From a virus: a DNA stretch of 32,671 nucleotides. Below the pieces are notes generated by a model. It was given only the letters and a program-made list of their open reading frames with translations, made no database searches and was not told where the DNA came from. Shown here piece after piece: positions 19,656 through 27,013 of this stretch. The position numbers and the translations under genes were made by a program. Numbering within the stretch: the first letter of the stretch is position 1; each line of letters starts with the position of its first letter. The stretch covers positions 1 to 32,671 of the IMG/VR virus record IMGVR_UViG_3300045131_003274. One strand, 5' to 3'.

Positions 19656-21493
19656 GTCTTGCCCGTACATTGCAAGGCCTGAGTCCCGAGATGAAGGCAT
19701 TGGTGCAAGCCGGCATCAAGCAGATGAAGGCTACGGGGAGCTACGAGTACCTGGAAGCGCTCTACAAAGTTGATTATGAGCGCATCCCAGTAAGCCCTAG
19801 ACAGTTTCTCGATGACGACCAATACCTGGGCAAGTCAGTCAAGCACCTCAGCGAAACCTGGAAGCGGGAGTTCGACGAGATCTTCGCCCCTCTCAGTCTG
19901 ATCAACACACTGATCATCACAGGCGCCATCGGGACGGGAAAGTCAACGTTCAGTGCGGTGTGTCTGGCCCGAAAGCTCTACGAGCTGAGCTGTCTGAAAG
20001 ACCCTGCGCACTTCTACGGGTTGCTGCCCCGCTCGAAGATCGTGTTTGGCGTGTTCAACATCACCATGGACAAAGCGGATGACGTCACCGACCTGGTGCG
20101 AATGTACGTGGAGGCTTCACCATACTTCAACGAGCACTGTCCGGTCCGCCCCAGGCCACGCGAGCCCATGTTCTTTCCTACAAAGAATCTTGAGATCAGC
20201 ACAGGCAGTCTAGGCTCGCACGCCCTCGGCGACAACATGCTGAGCTTTCTGATGGATGAAGCCAACTTCTTCAAGAAGGTAGCGGCGCCTGACGCTACAG
20301 CCGAGAAGACCCGAGCCCATCAGTTGTTCAACGAAGCCAAGTCCAGGTTGACTTCGAGATTCATGAAGAAAGGGCGCACGCCAGGCCTCGCCATCATCAC
20401 GTCGTCCCGTAAGTTTCAGTCGAGCTTTCTTGATACACTTGTTGAAAAAGCCCGAGCCGAGAAGATCAAAACCTCACACGTCATCGAGGTCGCACTGTGG
20501 CAGACCAAGAACCCTAAAGACTTCAGCGGGGGCAGCATCGAAGTCCTGATTGGCTCTGAGCAGTACGCGTCCCGTGTGCTCGAACCAGATGAATTCGTAC
20601 CCGAAGGTGCCGAGGTCGTCAAGGTTCCTGTCGAGTACAAGCAGCAGTTTGAAGATGATCCTGATTTGGCGCTTCGTGACATTGCCGGGGTTTCCACGGC
20701 AGGGTCTGCCGCCTACTTCCCTGTCAAAGCACGCATCATGCAGTGTGTCGACAGAATGCGCAGCCACCCGTTCATGCGCAGCGAAATCAGTACACCGCTG
20801 GGCGCTGACATCAAGATCAGTGAGCTGTTCAAGCAGCGCAACCTTTGCCGCATCGAGCAGTCTCACTGGACGCCGATCTACCATCCAGGGATCGAACGTC
20901 ACATCCACATCGACTTGGCCTATAGCGGGGAGTGTATAGGTTTCAGCATGGCGCATGCCTACAACATGCAGGATGGTAGGTTCGGGTGTTTCGTGGATTT
21001 CATGCTGAGAATACGCCCGCCAGTAAAAGGCGAGCTCGAGCTGGGCGCTGTTGTTGAGTTCTGCAAGCATCTCAGGCACTGCGGGTTCAAGCTCAAGCAC
21101 ATCACGTTCGACTCGTTCCAGTCGCGCATGCCGATTCAGCTGCTCGTGCAAGCCGGGTTCAATTGCAGTCTACTCAGCGTCGACGCCATTCACTACACGC
21201 AGCTCAAGACGTGCTTCAACGAGAAGCGCATCAACATGTACGAGTACGCTCCGTTGATCGAGGAGTGTGTGGCGCTGAGAAAGGATCCGGCAGGCGGGCG
21301 ACCCCATCATCCACCAGAAGGTCTCGATGACGTCACGGACAGCCTCGCCGCCGTTGTGAGTCGATGCTACAACGTCAATGGCGCTACCTCGAAGAAAGGG
21401 ACAGTCGGAAAGGATCAGGTTTCCACAGGAGTTCCGAAAAGTCCGCTGTTAGTATCGTTTTCATCAAGCCACGATCAAGAGGAGATGCGATGA
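19652..21493 (+). CDS. terminase large subunit
   Basis: The 613-residue packaging motor. The ATPase half has Walker A GAIGTGKST (91-99) and Walker B LSFLMDE (197-203, catalytic Glu 203), with a coupling-type motif IITSSRK at about 248-254. The C-terminal RNase-H-like nuclease half has three acidic positions in the expected order: HIHIDLAYS (D421), ITFDSFQS (D487) and DDVTDSLAA (D563). The enzyme cuts concatemeric phage DNA and drives it into the prohead through the portal. Length and layout are normal. The ATG overlaps the preceding stop. Confidence 0.93.
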   Translation: MSLARTLQGLSPEMKALVQAGIKQMKATGSYEYLEALYKVDYERIPVSPRQFLDDDQYLGKSVKHLSETWKREFDEIFAPLSLINTLIITGAIGTGKSTFSAVCLARKLYELSCLKDPAHFYGLLPRSKIVFGVFNITMDKADDVTDLVRMYVEASPYFNEHCPVRPRPREPMFFPTKNLEISTGSLGSHALGDNMLSFLMDEANFFKKVAAPDATAEKTRAHQLFNEAKSRLTSRFMKKGRTPGLAIITSSRKFQSSFLDTLVEKARAEKIKTSHVIEVALWQTKNPKDFSGGSIEVLIGSEQYASRVLEPDEFVPEGAEVVKVPVEYKQQFEDDPDLALRDIAGVSTAGSAAYFPVKARIMQCVDRMRSHPFMRSEISTPLGADIKISELFKQRNLCRIEQSHWTPIYHPGIERHIHIDLAYSGECIGFSMAHAYNMQDGRFGCFVDFMLRIRPPVKGELELGAVVEFCKHLRHCGFKLKHITFDSFQSRMPIQLLVQAGFNCSLLSVDAIHYTQLKTCFNEKRINMYEYAPLIEECVALRKDPAGGRPHHPPEGLDDVTDSLAAVVSRCYNVNGATSKKGTVGKDQVSTGVPKSPLLVSFSSSHDQEEMR

Positions 21494-21813
21494 ATCAAGA
21501 AGCCCTGTACAAACGGGTAAAGCAGCTGTCAGAGTCAGAGTTTGTGCTTCGAGAAAAACGCTACGCGCTGATCAACGCAGCTGCAAAAAAAGCGCTAGGC
21601 TATGGTGTTGGCGATGTGTTTCGAGTATATATGTTAGGCCGTTGGCAATACTACAGCGTCACCGAACTTGGCGGAGTCTTCCTTCCCAACATGCGGCTTG
21701 AGTGCTGGCTGCAAGCCAAACGCTGTACTGCGAAAGGTGTACCGCATCACAGCGCCCCAAGCCGCTGGTACAATGCGTTACGACTACAAGGGGTTGCTCG
21801 TGTCTCTGTATAA
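21490..21813 (+). CDS. hypothetical protein between terminase and portal
   Basis: A 107-residue basic protein (begins MNQEALYKRVKQLSESEFVL) with a helical first part and a beta-rich second part (VFRVYMLGRWQYYSVTELGG). GAGGAG is 5 nt before the ATG; the frame is open further upstream within the terminase gene only. No family recognised; position suggests a packaging or head-assembly accessory, unproven. Confidence 0.65.
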   Translation: MNQEALYKRVKQLSESEFVLREKRYALINAAAKKALGYGVGDVFRVYMLGRWQYYSVTELGGVFLPNMRLECWLQAKRCTAKGVPHHSAPSRWYNALRLQGVARVSV

Positions 21814-21829
21814 CGAGTAGAGGAATACA

Positions 21830-24637
21830 ATGATTCAACTACAACCCTGGACCCAACTCAAGAAGATCTTTGGCTTCGGCGCGGGTGCCGCACAAGGCAC
21901 CATCGGCCCCGTCAGCGTCAAAGATGTCGAGAAGAGCGTCTACGTCTACGGCCAAGACCCCATCAGCTCCTGGTATCGCGACCAGATGAAGCTTCAGGCC
22001 GACCGCTTCCAGCTTTATAAAGAATTTGAGGATCTCGACAGCAGCGACGTAATTTGCTGTGCACTTGACCTTTATGCCGAGGATGCAACTCAGGTTGACA
22101 TCACAACGGGTCGCACGATTTGGGTAGAAGCTGAGAACGAGAATGTCGAAACGATCCTGAACAACATGTTTGATCGCATCGGCGCGAATGGCTTGGCGTT
22201 TCCTATTGCTCGTGAAATCGCGAAGTTCGGCGACAGCTTCTCAGGCATCATCAACGAAGCCAAAACCGACGGCACTCCTGGGCGTATCGTGCAGATCGTA
22301 CCTTCGCCGGTATTCTTCACGTCGCGTGTCGAAGATGCCCATGGCAGACTTTCGGGGTTTACCGTAAGCCCTATCGAGCAGATGGGCTCACAGACCAGCA
22401 GCGGCGCCGTCGAGACCTCTGACGAAGCCGAAACCGTTGCAACCGACCCTCCCTGGAGTTTTGTACACTGGCGGGCTCTCGGAAGGAACCGTCAAGCCAT
22501 ACACGGCTCTTCGTTCCTGGCGAGCGCGAGAATACCCTTCCGCAGATTGCTGATGTGCATGACAGGGGATACGAGGATCTCGCTTCTTGATGGCAGAGAA
22601 GAGCGGATGGACGATCTTTTCAAACAATACGGCAAAGATCAGTGGTTTGATGTCTACTCATACGATGTTGACGCGCAGAAGGTTGTAGCTGGGCGAGCGC
22701 GGCATGCCGGTGTCACGCGAAAGAATGCTCAGCTTGTTGCTGTGACGCTTGACAACGGAGAGCGAGTGCGATGCACCCCGGACCATCGTTGGATGCTTAG
22801 GGACGGCTCTTACAAGGAAGCGCAAGCTTTGGTGCCTGGGGAATCATTGATGCCGCTGTATCGGGAGCGCGATGACCTGGGATATGAAAAGATCAGAAAT
22901 CCGTTTACATGCACGCTCTTGATGCAGGATATCCATACGCATCGTCGAATGGTTTCCGGCGTTCGCGCTGCTAGTGATGAGGTTGTGCATCACATCGATC
23001 TCGATAAGAACAACAATTCCCCTGATAATCTGGTATGGATGCCCAAAGCGGAGCATCTAAAATTCCACCATGAGCTAACAGCGCTTGTAAAGGATGACCC
23101 TGAATACCATGCGAAAAAGGTTGCTGCAGGGAAAAAGCGCTGGGCAGTGCCTGGTCGTCGAGAAGCAGCGTCAGCAGCGTTGCGTACAAGTTGGCAAGAC
23201 CCTGAGACAAGAAAAAATAGGATTGCAGGGCTACATCGTGCTGCGCCGCAAAATCGTGCCCACGCCTATGTAAATTGGGCGGACCCTGGTTATAGAGCCA
23301 AGGTGACTGTGGCGCAGCGAGATCATGCAAACAAGTGCTGGGAAGGTAACAGCGCACGACGCGAACAATATTCGATTATGATGAAAGCCCGCGAAGCGCA
23401 GCCTGAGCGCCGAGCTGCGGCGAGCGATCGCGCTAAAGCACAATGGGCAGACCCGCAGCGCAGGGCCCGCATTCTGCAGGGCAGGGCTACCGCTACGAAT
23501 CACAAAGTCGCAAGTGTTGAGTGGCTTGAGCAACGCGAAGACACCTACGACATTGTTGTTGAAGGTACGCATAACTTCGCGCTCACCGCTGGCGTATTTG
23601 TTCATAATAGCGAAGACAGTCTTGTCCAATACCGCCTCAAGCGCTGCCCTGATCGTTTCGCTTTCGGCATCAAAGGGCTCTCCGGCATGGCCCCTGAAGA
23701 CAGATTCAAGGTGATGAATCATCTGCGAACCCAGCTCAGGAAGAAGCAGCAGATTGAGCCGCAGACCGGCAACATCAAGCAGGAGCTGAATCCTGTAACG
23801 CCTGACGAAGATCTGATCTTTGACTCAGAAGCTGTAACCATCGAGCACTTCTCGGGCAGCGCGCAGATCAATCCGGTGCACGACATCGAGTATCTCAGAA
23901 AGCGGCTATGCGGGGCCTTGAAGATTCCCCCGGACTATCTGGGCTTCACAGACGCCTCGAAGGGCGGCACTCTCGGCGACAACCCGCTGAGCATGCTCGA
24001 CATCAACTTCGCCAGGATGGAAAAGCGCTTGCAGCGCAGTATCATGGAAGGCTTTTCGATCCTGTGCATGCTCGAGCTCGCCTGGTCAGGCATCGATCCT
24101 ACCGCAGTGGACAGCAAGTTCACAGTCCACATGAATCCGGTAAGCGCGCTCGACGAGCGTCAGCGTCTCGAGCTTGAAAAGGTCCGCATCGATACCATCG
24201 AGAATCTCCAGCGAATCGGCAAGGACTTAGGAATTGACAGCGACGAGTGGCAAGCCTATCTGTTGAAGCGCAGTATGATACCGCTGCACTTGATGCGTAC
24301 CTCCGGCAAGGAGCCCACCAAGATCATCAAAGGCAAGATGGATGTCATGACGGAGGCTGTAACGCAACGCGTAGAGGAAGCGCTGTTACAACACGACGAG
24401 CATAGCAAACTGTTCGAGTCAGCGTTATCCAAGGCCAAAGCAGTTTTCAAGACGGCACGCTGGCCGAATTCATACGCCCCTGACGATGGATTGGCGTTCA
24501 CAATAGAGCTGGCGCTGGCCGAAGCCAAGAAGCCTGGCGGTGCGAGCGTGGCTCCGCTGACTGAGGTTGTTAAACCTACACCTACATTGATGAGCTTGGT
24601 GGTGGAACGAATCAAAAAGAAAGAGGAAGAGCAATGA
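21830..24637 (+). CDS. portal protein (T4 gp20 type) interrupted by an intein
   Basis: The 935-codon frame encodes a portal split by an intein (residues 243-593). The joined exteins give a 584-residue portal, close to the usual size. Extein motifs support a T4 gp20-like portal: SSWYRDQ, EFEDLDSSDVICCALDLYAED near the N-terminus, EDSLVQYRLKRCPDRFAF just after the junction, and IPPDYLGF plus DNPLSMLDINFARME further on. The portal forms a 12-fold ring at one vertex and is the DNA channel and terminase docking site. The intein sits just before the conserved EDSLV-YR motif, so splicing is required for function. GAGTAGAGGAA lies upstream of the ATG. Confidence 0.9.
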   Translation: MIQLQPWTQLKKIFGFGAGAAQGTIGPVSVKDVEKSVYVYGQDPISSWYRDQMKLQADRFQLYKEFEDLDSSDVICCALDLYAEDATQVDITTGRTIWVEAENENVETILNNMFDRIGANGLAFPIAREIAKFGDSFSGIINEAKTDGTPGRIVQIVPSPVFFTSRVEDAHGRLSGFTVSPIEQMGSQTSSGAVETSDEAETVATDPPWSFVHWRALGRNRQAIHGSSFLASARIPFRRLLMCMTGDTRISLLDGREERMDDLFKQYGKDQWFDVYSYDVDAQKVVAGRARHAGVTRKNAQLVAVTLDNGERVRCTPDHRWMLRDGSYKEAQALVPGESLMPLYRERDDLGYEKIRNPFTCTLLMQDIHTHRRMVSGVRAASDEVVHHIDLDKNNNSPDNLVWMPKAEHLKFHHELTALVKDDPEYHAKKVAAGKKRWAVPGRREAASAALRTSWQDPETRKNRIAGLHRAAPQNRAHAYVNWADPGYRAKVTVAQRDHANKCWEGNSARREQYSIMMKAREAQPERRAAASDRAKAQWADPQRRARILQGRATATNHKVASVEWLEQREDTYDIVVEGTHNFALTAGVFVHNSEDSLVQYRLKRCPDRFAFGIKGLSGMAPEDRFKVMNHLRTQLRKKQQIEPQTGNIKQELNPVTPDEDLIFDSEAVTIEHFSGSAQINPVHDIEYLRKRLCGALKIPPDYLGFTDASKGGTLGDNPLSMLDINFARMEKRLQRSIMEGFSILCMLELAWSGIDPTAVDSKFTVHMNPVSALDERQRLELEKVRIDTIENLQRIGKDLGIDSDEWQAYLLKRSMIPLHLMRTSGKEPTKIIKGKMDVMTEAVTQRVEEALLQHDEHSKLFESALSKAKAVFKTARWPNSYAPDDGLAFTIELALAEAKKPGGASVAPLTEVVKPTPTLMSLVVERIKKKEEEQ
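22556..23608 (+). other. intein with HNH homing-endonuclease domain in the portal gene
   Basis: A 351-residue in-frame element. N-terminal splicing block: C1 in CMTGDTRISLLDG. Block B: RCTPDHRW (T74, H77). C-terminal blocks: YDIVVEGTHNF and ALTAGVFVHN with His350-Asn351, followed by Ser594 of the portal as +1 nucleophile. All residues for splicing are present. An HNH nuclease lies inside (EVVHHIDLDKNNNSPDNLVW, residues 142-161), followed by about 130 residues with a repeated W-x-DP-xx-R pattern (SWQDPETR, NWADPGYR, QWADPQRR) like NUMOD3-type DNA-binding modules. It probably homes into intein-less portal genes of related phages. Confidence 0.93.
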
Positions 24638-24837
24638 CCACAACGACAAACCCCGTGATGACCGAAGACCTGCCAAGTAGCGGAAACCAGCCGTGTCAGC
24701 ACACCTGGCAGGTTGTGGAAAGCACTGAGACCGAGATGGTCTTGGTGTGCAGCAAAGCGAATTGCAACGCCTCGAAGCGCGTCCCGAAACCCAAGGTCAC
24801 GGAGAGCAAGTCCGAAAGACCTGTACTTCTGGGGTGA
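24634..24837 (+). CDS. small zinc-ribbon-like protein
   Basis: A 67-residue protein, Thr/Pro-rich at the start, then QPCQHTWQVV and VCSKANCNASKRVPK: Cys, His and two further Cys that can bind zinc. Such small C-x-H-W / C-x4-C proteins are frequent in phage genomes. The ATG overlaps the portal stop. Function unknown. Confidence 0.68.
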   Translation: MTTTTNPVMTEDLPSSGNQPCQHTWQVVESTETEMVLVCSKANCNASKRVPKPKVTESKSERPVLLG

Positions 24838-24840
24838 GAT

Positions 24841-25110
24841 ATGTTGTGCGAACAAGAGCTAGTAGCGACTTCGCAGATCGATGAGATCAAAGCAGCCTTC
24901 AGCAAGATCAACGCAATGAAGGCTGTGCCTGCTGAATTGCAGGGTCTGTTCGAGGAGTTCCGGCGCCTCGAGGAAGACCTTAGCACAGGCGACTGGGGTC
25001 GCATCGGCGTGCTTGCCGGGCTCTTGTGGTACAAGCTGGATACGTTGATCAAAATACTCGGCGACAACAACCAGGAGCTGAAAAACATTGGAAACTCGCT
25101 CAAACGATAG
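24841..25110 (+). CDS. hypothetical helical protein downstream of the portal
   Basis: An 89-residue, almost entirely helical protein (begins MLCEQELVATSQIDEIKAAF) with amphipathic stretches (LQGLFEEFRRLEEDL, IGVLAGLLWYKLDTLIKIL). Family not recognised. The ATG follows the previous stop by three bases, with GGGGTGAG upstream. Possibly a small head-assembly accessory by position only. Confidence 0.68.
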   Translation: MLCEQELVATSQIDEIKAAFSKINAMKAVPAELQGLFEEFRRLEEDLSTGDWGRIGVLAGLLWYKLDTLIKILGDNNQELKNIGNSLKR

Positions 25111-25387
25111 TTGTGTGTTATGCGGTCTCTTTCTCGACGGGTCTCGCCGCTATTACGCGCAAGAAGATGAGTTTGTGATTGTTGAGAGCACCGAAACCTA
25201 CACGCCAGTATTGGTCAGCGTTCACGGGAAGATTGCGGCGCAGCTTTCCTGGTTCACTGCTGTCAAGCAGGTTGCTGCAAAGCTATATGGCGCTGACTAC
25301 AGTCTGCTCGCTAAGCGAAGCGGAGATCACTTCATGATCACGGTCGAGCCTGTGGTACGCACACGCGACCTCGACTTCAAGCCATAA
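25088..25387 (+). CDS. hypothetical protein, weakly HIT-like
   Basis: A 99-residue protein with a TTG start; AGGAG lies 10 nt upstream. Near the N-terminus CVLCGLFLDGSRRYYAQED is followed by EFVIVEST and PVLVSVHGK, an order that recalls the first half of HIT-family proteins (Cys pair, strand, then VP-hVhhxH). The HxHxH active-site motif of HIT enzymes is not present, so catalysis is doubtful. Overlaps the previous gene by 23 bases. It ends the packaging module before a 96-bp non-coding gap. Confidence 0.5.
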   Translation: METRSNDSCVLCGLFLDGSRRYYAQEDEFVIVESTETYTPVLVSVHGKIAAQLSWFTAVKQVAAKLYGADYSLLAKRSGDHFMITVEPVVRTRDLDFKP

Positions 25388-25411
25388 ACTCAAACAATTA
25401 CTCGCACCTTA

Positions 25412-25438
25412 CCTGGTACAGTAAAACACTGTGTCAGG
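25412..25438 (+). other. RNA hairpin at the packaging/late-region boundary
   Basis: CCTGGTACAGT (25412-25422), loop AAAAC, ACTGTGTCAGG (25428-25438) pair over 11 bp including two G-U pairs. It is followed by CGAATAATATG, not a T-run. It may be a processing site, a mild terminator or part of a promoter region. The rest of the 25388-25483 gap holds the ribosome-binding site AAGGAG and a minor GCCC/GGGC hairpin at 25451-25462. Confidence 0.55.
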
Positions 25439-25483
25439 CGAATAATATGTGCCCGGTAGGGCGAAATTCACAAGGAGCGTGTC

Positions 25484-25903
25484 ATGGAAAATCGGTTGTC
25501 TCGCAGTCAGTGTTTCGTTGGATTGTCCCCTAACGTGTGGCGTTGCATGGCGGAGAAGGAAGATCCGACCGAAGGCCCCATCTTCAACTACCGGCTTATG
25601 AATTGGCATCTGCTCGCCGATTCCGGCAACACCGGGAATGTCGAAGTCATCATTCAGGATTCCGTGGACGGCCTGACCTGGACGAATCGGTACGTGGCCC
25701 CTGCGCCGATCACCCCTGGCGGCATGCTGGATATTTCGGTCTCGACGCTGGGCAAGCGGAGCCGGATCCTGGTGTTCTCGACGGGCGTGGGTCGCGTCGA
25801 TGGCACGTACCTGTCTCCGGAAGAGCAGCAGACCGCGCTGTGGCCGGATGTCAGTACGCTGGCTTGCTCCAGTTACTGTGAGATTAGCCAAGAAACGGCG
25901 TGA
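25484..25903 (+). CDS. hypothetical protein, possible virion component
   Basis: A 139-residue soluble beta-rich protein (begins MENRLSRSQCFVGLSPNVWR). The middle (GNVEVIIQDSVDGLTWTNRY) and SRILVFSTGVGRVDGTYL look like strands of a jelly-roll or beta-sandwich domain; family not recognised. It has AAGGAG 6 nt before the ATG, stands alone between the hairpin at 25412 and the terminator at 25921, and could therefore be a separately transcribed, highly expressed structural gene (inference). Confidence 0.7.
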   Translation: MENRLSRSQCFVGLSPNVWRCMAEKEDPTEGPIFNYRLMNWHLLADSGNTGNVEVIIQDSVDGLTWTNRYVAPAPITPGGMLDISVSTLGKRSRILVFSTGVGRVDGTYLSPEEQQTALWPDVSTLACSSYCEISQETA

Positions 25904-25920
25904 GTTCGGTGTCGGTGAAA

Positions 25921-25954
25921 TGCGCCAGGACCTCAACTGGCGCACGGTATTTTT
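25921..25954 (+). terminator. rho-independent terminator
   Basis: TGCGCCAG (25921-25928) and CTGGCGCA (25937-25944) form a perfect 8-bp stem with loop GACCTCAA, followed by CGGTATTTTT. This is the best intrinsic terminator in the window and separates gene 25484-25903 from the fibre cluster. Confidence 0.82.
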
Positions 25955-25972
25955 CAAGCCCCCGGAGGCAAC

Positions 25973-27013
25973 ATGCGAGCACTGTACATCTTCGTTTTTC
26001 TTTTTGTCTCCTTGGCGGTGCAAGCCGTACAGATCGACCCCCGCGACATCAAGCCAGGCACCGTCAGTGTCGATGAATTCGCGGCGTTGAATGGAATCCG
26101 CACCAACATCCAACAGCAGATCGATCAGATTGATGTTGGCAGCGGCATCACGAGTGTTCAGTGGACAGAAGGCCCCACCAACAACGCATACGTTAACGGC
26201 ACGAACCTCGTAATCGAATTCAGCACAAATGTCGGAGCTTCCGCGTTTAACGTGGTGTGGGATGAAGGCGTCAGCAATAACGTTGCGTTCATAGGCACCA
26301 ACCTGTTTGTGATGTTCAAGACGAACTATTCGGCCGCCGCTGTAGTCGATGCCTCAGCAGTAACCTATTCGAATTCCGCATACGCCGCACTGACTAATGT
26401 CGAACTCGCCTTGAACCAGCTGCTTTACGTAGCACCAGACATCACGAGCCTAACAGGCGGCAGCAGTGTAGAGATTGGCGCAACAGTCGCCAATGTCACA
26501 CTGACTTGGGTGCTCAACAAAACGATGCTGACGCGTACGCTAAGCGCACCAGTGCCTGTAGAGGACAGAGATCGGGGTGCTGGCGGAAGCGCGGCTTACA
26601 CGCATGCCGCAGCAAATCTCACGAATAACACAACCTACACATTGACTGTCGGGGACGGCTCGGGCAGTGACGCCGCCTCAACCTCGGTGCTGTTCTACAA
26701 CAGGAAGTACTATGGCTTTCTTGACGCTGAAAGTGACATCAGTGACGCTGATATACGAACGCTCGCCAATCAGCCTTTGACAACGACGCGTGTAGTGAGT
26801 CGAGTTGTCTTGACGCCGACAGGCACACAATACATCTGGGTGTGCTATCCTGCGACATTCGGCGCCGCCGCTTTCAGGCTTAATGACAACACAGTAACCG
26901 GTTGGTTGATGACGACAGGGGCCTTTGTGAATGCTTCAGGATATACTAACACATTCTACAAGTACAGGTCACCCTTCGCGTATTCTGTAGCGATTCCGCT
27001 GGAGGTCCAATGA
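25973..27013 (+). CDS. signal-peptide-bearing fibre-like protein
   Basis: A 346-residue protein. It starts with a typical Sec signal peptide (MRALYIFVFLFVSLAVQA, likely cleavage after A18). The body is Asn/Thr/Val-rich beta sequence (NNAYVNGTNLVIEFSTNV). The C-terminal 180 residues (VTLTWVLNKTMLTRTLS, then KYYGFLDAE, YIWVCYPATFGAAAF and FYKYRSPF) resemble a domain frequent at the end of phage and prophage tail or surface proteins. GGAGG is 4-8 nt upstream. Next gene starts in its stop codon. A secreted signal on a tail-type protein is unusual. Confidence 0.72.
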   Translation: MRALYIFVFLFVSLAVQAVQIDPRDIKPGTVSVDEFAALNGIRTNIQQQIDQIDVGSGITSVQWTEGPTNNAYVNGTNLVIEFSTNVGASAFNVVWDEGVSNNVAFIGTNLFVMFKTNYSAAAVVDASAVTYSNSAYAALTNVELALNQLLYVAPDITSLTGGSSVEIGATVANVTLTWVLNKTMLTRTLSAPVPVEDRDRGAGGSAAYTHAAANLTNNTTYTLTVGDGSGSDAASTSVLFYNRKYYGFLDAESDISDADIRTLANQPLTTTRVVSRVVLTPTGTQYIWVCYPATFGAAAFRLNDNTVTGWLMTTGAFVNASGYTNTFYKYRSPFAYSVAIPLEVQ

